Assembly (NCBI GenBank): GCA_030550585.1
Contig: JAUQPB010000001.1
Span: 310,001 to 374,000 of the forward strand
DNA: 64,000 nt
Source of the DNA: Thermoproteota archaeon
GTDB taxonomy: Archaea; Thermoproteota; Thermoprotei_A; Sulfolobales; Ignisphaeraceae
Reading direction: 5' to 3'
The translations under genes were made by a program, and so were the position numbers. Positions 61,887 through 64,000 of the stretch are shown piece by piece. Within the stretch, counting starts at the first letter, position 1. Every line of letters begins with the position of its first letter. Under the pieces are notes generated by a model. It saw only the letters and a list, made by a program, of their open reading frames with translations, was not told the DNA's origin and ran no database searches.

Positions 61887-62027
61887 TTAAAAGTTATCGA
61901 CAGGCTGAGCATCAACACCATACAGAATCATTGGCTTGCCAAGAATAGGAATCATGTGTTTAGGTCTAGAAAATGTGAATGGCCTAAGCCTAGAGCCCTC
62001 GCCAGCAGCCAGAACAAGACCCTTCAT
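61887..62027 (-). pseudogene. sugar nucleotidyltransferase, N-terminal remnant
   Basis: A 46-residue frame reads MKGLVLAAGEGSRLRPFT followed by RPKHMIPILGKPMILYGV, the NTP-transferase signature of bifunctional GlmU-like or glucose-1-phosphate thymidylyltransferases. It then degenerates to VDAQPVDNF and stops; the intact family is 230-420 residues. It was truncated just after the first helix, presumably by deletion. Confidence 0.8.
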
Positions 62028-62511
62028 AAAAGCACCCGATCTATGTCCTAGTATTCAAGTATCAAAAACGCTACAATATTTTAAATTTAATAAAATATTG
62101 TAAAGAGAAGTCGATTCAGCTAAGCAATACACAACACCTCTTAATAATTACCTTTATTCTTCTCTCCACGATTTTCATGTAGATCATCCTTGGCAATAAG
62201 AGATAAGTTGGCACCTCGTCTGAGCTCATGCGTATCACTGAATTTTCCGCAACTTCACTTCGGCAAAAACAGCTGGTGTGTAGAAGCTATTTAGAAAACG
62301 TAGTTTGATGAAGTTACTGCATCTTAGGTTTGTGATCATAGCTAGAACTATTTCATTTCTCACGCTGAAACACCATTGGAAGCTAGGTAATCCTCCATGT
62401 AGCACCTCTGTAGTGCCCACTGTGGCAACTGGTATGAGGAATTATCTGGCGTTCGCAATTCTGGAACATTGATCCTGGGAAGTTATCGTCTTAATTAAAC
62501 AAAGTTGTCAT
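62028..62511. other. gap with no recognisable gene
   Basis: Only short random frames are present (for example 62235-62420, minus). No motif, repeat or RNA architecture was found. It lies between two gene remnants, so it may be decayed sequence. Confidence 0.4.
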
Positions 62512-62830
62512 CTACAAAAAGATTCTTCCAATACACTTCTTAACGACATCTGTTCTGTAGAGAAAGAATGGTACAGCATAATTATTTAATAACACAACAT
62601 ACCTTGGATCCACACCTCTAGCTCTAAATCCGATATCATTACTCCCAGTAAAGCCTAGATTTCTCTCAAGTATAATATTATCTTTCTCCTCAAACTGCTT
62701 ACCTTCTTAGGACGATTTCTTATGATCTCGAAACTCCCATTAGCAGACTCCTTATCAACGAATATCAACTCGTATCTATCACCTATAGATAATCCAAGCC
62801 AGCTACAACATCAAAAGACCTCAAAACAAT
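62512..62830 (-). pseudogene. family 2 glycosyltransferase remnant with frameshifts
   Basis: Pieces of a GT2 protein appear in different frames: DRYELIFVDKESANGSFEIIRN, then NIILERNLGFTGSNDIGFRARGV and YVVLLNNYAVPFFL, ending at TAG 62512. The order (VDN-S-DGS, NxGFxxGNNxGFRA, LLNND) is characteristic of rhamnosyltransferase-like GT2 enzymes, but the LLNND Asp is changed to Tyr and the frame shifts around 62700. It is non-functional. Confidence 0.7.
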
Positions 62831-62896
62831 ATCAATTATCCTGCTTAAGTTATAATTAAGCTAAATAATGGAGATTCTGCACATCATACTGTCCTA

Positions 62897-63835
62897 TCAG
62901 AGCCTGGCCACTATGTAGCCTTGTTTTGCTATTGATATGCTAGTACTTCTCATGGGTTTCATCTCTATGTTATAGCCAGCATTTCTCAGTACCTTGGCTA
63001 TGGGCTCAGCTCCATTGTGATACTCAATGACTATTTGTTTAAAGACTCTCAAGGTGTTAATATCCACGGATTCTAGCACTTGGTATTCACATCCTTCGCA
63101 ATCCATCTTAAGCACCCCATCCACTATGCCGTAGTTCTCAACAAGGTATTTGAGGCTCACAGTTTTTATCAGCTTGCCCTGCAGCGCCGGCCTGAAGAGA
63201 GTGTATCCTAGGACTCCCTCAGATGCATAGGCATAGCCGTCGCCAGTAGCTAAGGCAGCGTTTAAAAGCTCGACTCTATCCTCAAACCCATTAACTTTAA
63301 CATTAATGCGGGCCAAGCTAAAAAGCTTGGGGTAGGGCTCCAACGCAATAACCTTGCCTGCGCCCTTCAATGAGAATAGTATTGCTGTATCCCCTACACC
63401 AGCCCCAACATCCACAACCACTCTACCCCTCACATCAAGATCATCGTATGCCCCTCCAAAAAAGTTCTCGAAGAGAATGTCGTATAGAAATGGAAACGAG
63501 TTGAAGAGCCTGACGCTTCTCCCCATGTAGTTGAACTCTACAAAACAAGGCGGAACAGCTCTAACAGGTACGCCTGCCAATTTAAATCTGATGTCATTGC
63601 AGAACTTGATGTCTTTAACATTCCCACTCCGATATCCATCAACTATAAATCTATAGAGCTCCGGACAAAGCATATACACCATGTCGCCATGCCTAACTGC
63701 AACGTAGCCATCGGCTAGTCCATATTTAATCAGCAAGTATCTTAGGGTTGCGCTCAGCCAATTTTCAAATAAATGTCTCGCAGAAATCGCTAGGTTGACA
63801 GGCCTTACAATTTTATATAGTTTTCTAGATATCAA
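62897..63835 (-). CDS. FkbM-family methyltransferase
   Basis: The 312-residue protein has a SAM-binding motif VVDVGAGVGDTAILFSLKGAGKVIALEPYPKLF near 140-172 and LKMDCEGCEYQVLESV near 243, the FkbM signature Asp-x-Glu-Gly. FkbM enzymes usually O-methylate sugars or lipids, fitting the neighbouring glycan-gene remnants. An N-terminal region (1-130) lacks known motifs. Composition resembles the 61-kb deacylase more than the core genes. Confidence 0.88.
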   Translation of the reverse strand: MISRKLYKIVRPVNLAISARHLFENWLSATLRYLLIKYGLADGYVAVRHGDMVYMLCPELYRFIVDGYRSGNVKDIKFCNDIRFKLAGVPVRAVPPCFVEFNYMGRSVRLFNSFPFLYDILFENFFGGAYDDLDVRGRVVVDVGAGVGDTAILFSLKGAGKVIALEPYPKLFSLARINVKVNGFEDRVELLNAALATGDGYAYASEGVLGYTLFRPALQGKLIKTVSLKYLVENYGIVDGVLKMDCEGCEYQVLESVDINTLRVFKQIVIEYHNGAEPIAKVLRNAGYNIEMKPMRSTSISIAKQGYIVARL

Positions 63836-63891
63836 AGCTACCCCTCTCCCAGCATATCTAATTTTAGATTTATTTCTCTCTAAAATATGCT

Positions 63892-64000
63892 TTACCGAGA
63901 TAATCCTAGTTGGTTAAGTAGCGTGTGCATTAGTCCCAGACCAAAGGGTTTTACAAACTCATAGCGAAATTTATATGATTGTATATTGTAGAGGGGTTTC
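63892..64000 (-). CDS. partial frame at window end, C-terminus of unknown protein
   Basis: An open minus-strand frame of about 35 residues (…YKFRYEFVKPFGLGLMHTLLNQLGLSR) runs from the window end to a TAA at 63892. It has a plausible protein composition and a hydrophobic helix. It could be the C-terminus of a glycosyltransferase or methyltransferase in the same accessory cluster; nothing more can be said. Confidence 0.35.
   Translation of the reverse strand, partial: KPLYNIQSYKFRYEFVKPFGLGLMHTLLNQLGLSR

Noticed and set aside
1-64000. CRISPR arrays, rRNA genes or prophage
   Set aside because: No regularly spaced repeats, no rRNA sequences and no phage structural genes were seen on reading the window.

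Overview
The window reads as chromosome from a hyperthermophilic crenarchaeon with moderately low GC. The evidence is an intact reverse gyrase, archaeal/eukaryal-type ribosomal proteins S25e and S26e, tRNA genes with an encoded CCA or non-canonical introns, an Elf1-like factor, an archaeal Clp1-type RNA kinase, the archaeal phosphomevalonate-dehydratase branch of the mevalonate pathway, several box C/D sRNA genes, and short TATA-to-start distances with GTG and TTG starts. A Desulfurococcales/Ignisphaera-like host is my best guess, but that is inference only.

Layout. 1-4.2 kb: an A-type flavoprotein cut by the window edge, a cation efflux transporter, and a class I aldolase gene split in two by a 1.5-kb TnpB element that also carries a tiny divergent AbrB-like ORF. 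4.3-19.4 kb: tRNA-Asp, a DHH phosphoesterase, an intron-containing tRNA (probably tRNA-Pro), elf1, a Nog1-like GTPase, a methyltransferase, a PP-loop reductase-like protein fused to a ferredoxin, a dolichol-kinase-like protein, a MetRS beta-like tRNA-binding protein, IleRS, a hydrogenase-maturation trio (HypA, MinD-type HypB, protease) and a geranylgeranyl reductase. 19.5-32.7 kb: an M28-like aminopeptidase, MoeB/ThiF, the rare methanogen-type SerRS, hexulose-phosphate synthase, a MIP18-like protein, a catalytically dead proteasome beta subunit, endonuclease V, two tandem MoeA proteins, endonuclease III, and sugar-nucleotide and dolichol-phosphate glycosyl transfer genes. 32.7-37.1 kb: a tightly coupled four-gene operon (OPT-like permease, FtsX-like protein, small membrane protein, ABC ATPase). 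37.2-47 kb: the mevalonate-shunt operon (UbiD-like decarboxylase plus aconitase X large and small subunits), Clp1, an RNase-H-fold protein, a CDP-alcohol phosphatidyltransferase, S26e, ProRS, TrmI, an RHH regulator and S25e. 47-52 kb: reverse gyrase translationally coupled to a catalytically dead nitrilase-fold protein. 53.4-59.8 kb: a complete Mrp-type Na+/H+ antiporter operon. 59.8-64 kb: decaying accessory DNA with toxin-antitoxin remnants, a truncated nucleotidyltransferase, a broken glycosyltransferase, a DapE/ArgE-type deacylase and an FkbM methyltransferase.

The most striking non-coding content is a set of box C/D sRNA genes in gaps or over gene starts. Strong examples are at 29579, 46255, 51971 and 52082, one is probable at 42886, and two are weak at 7231 and 32323. 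The divergent pair next to reverse gyrase carries guides that, by my recollection of archaeal 23S rRNA, point to adjacent peptidyl-transferase-centre nucleotides. The TnpB element, with its split target gene, inferable TAM and inferable guide, is the best-defined mobile system. I see no CRISPR array, rRNA gene or prophage.
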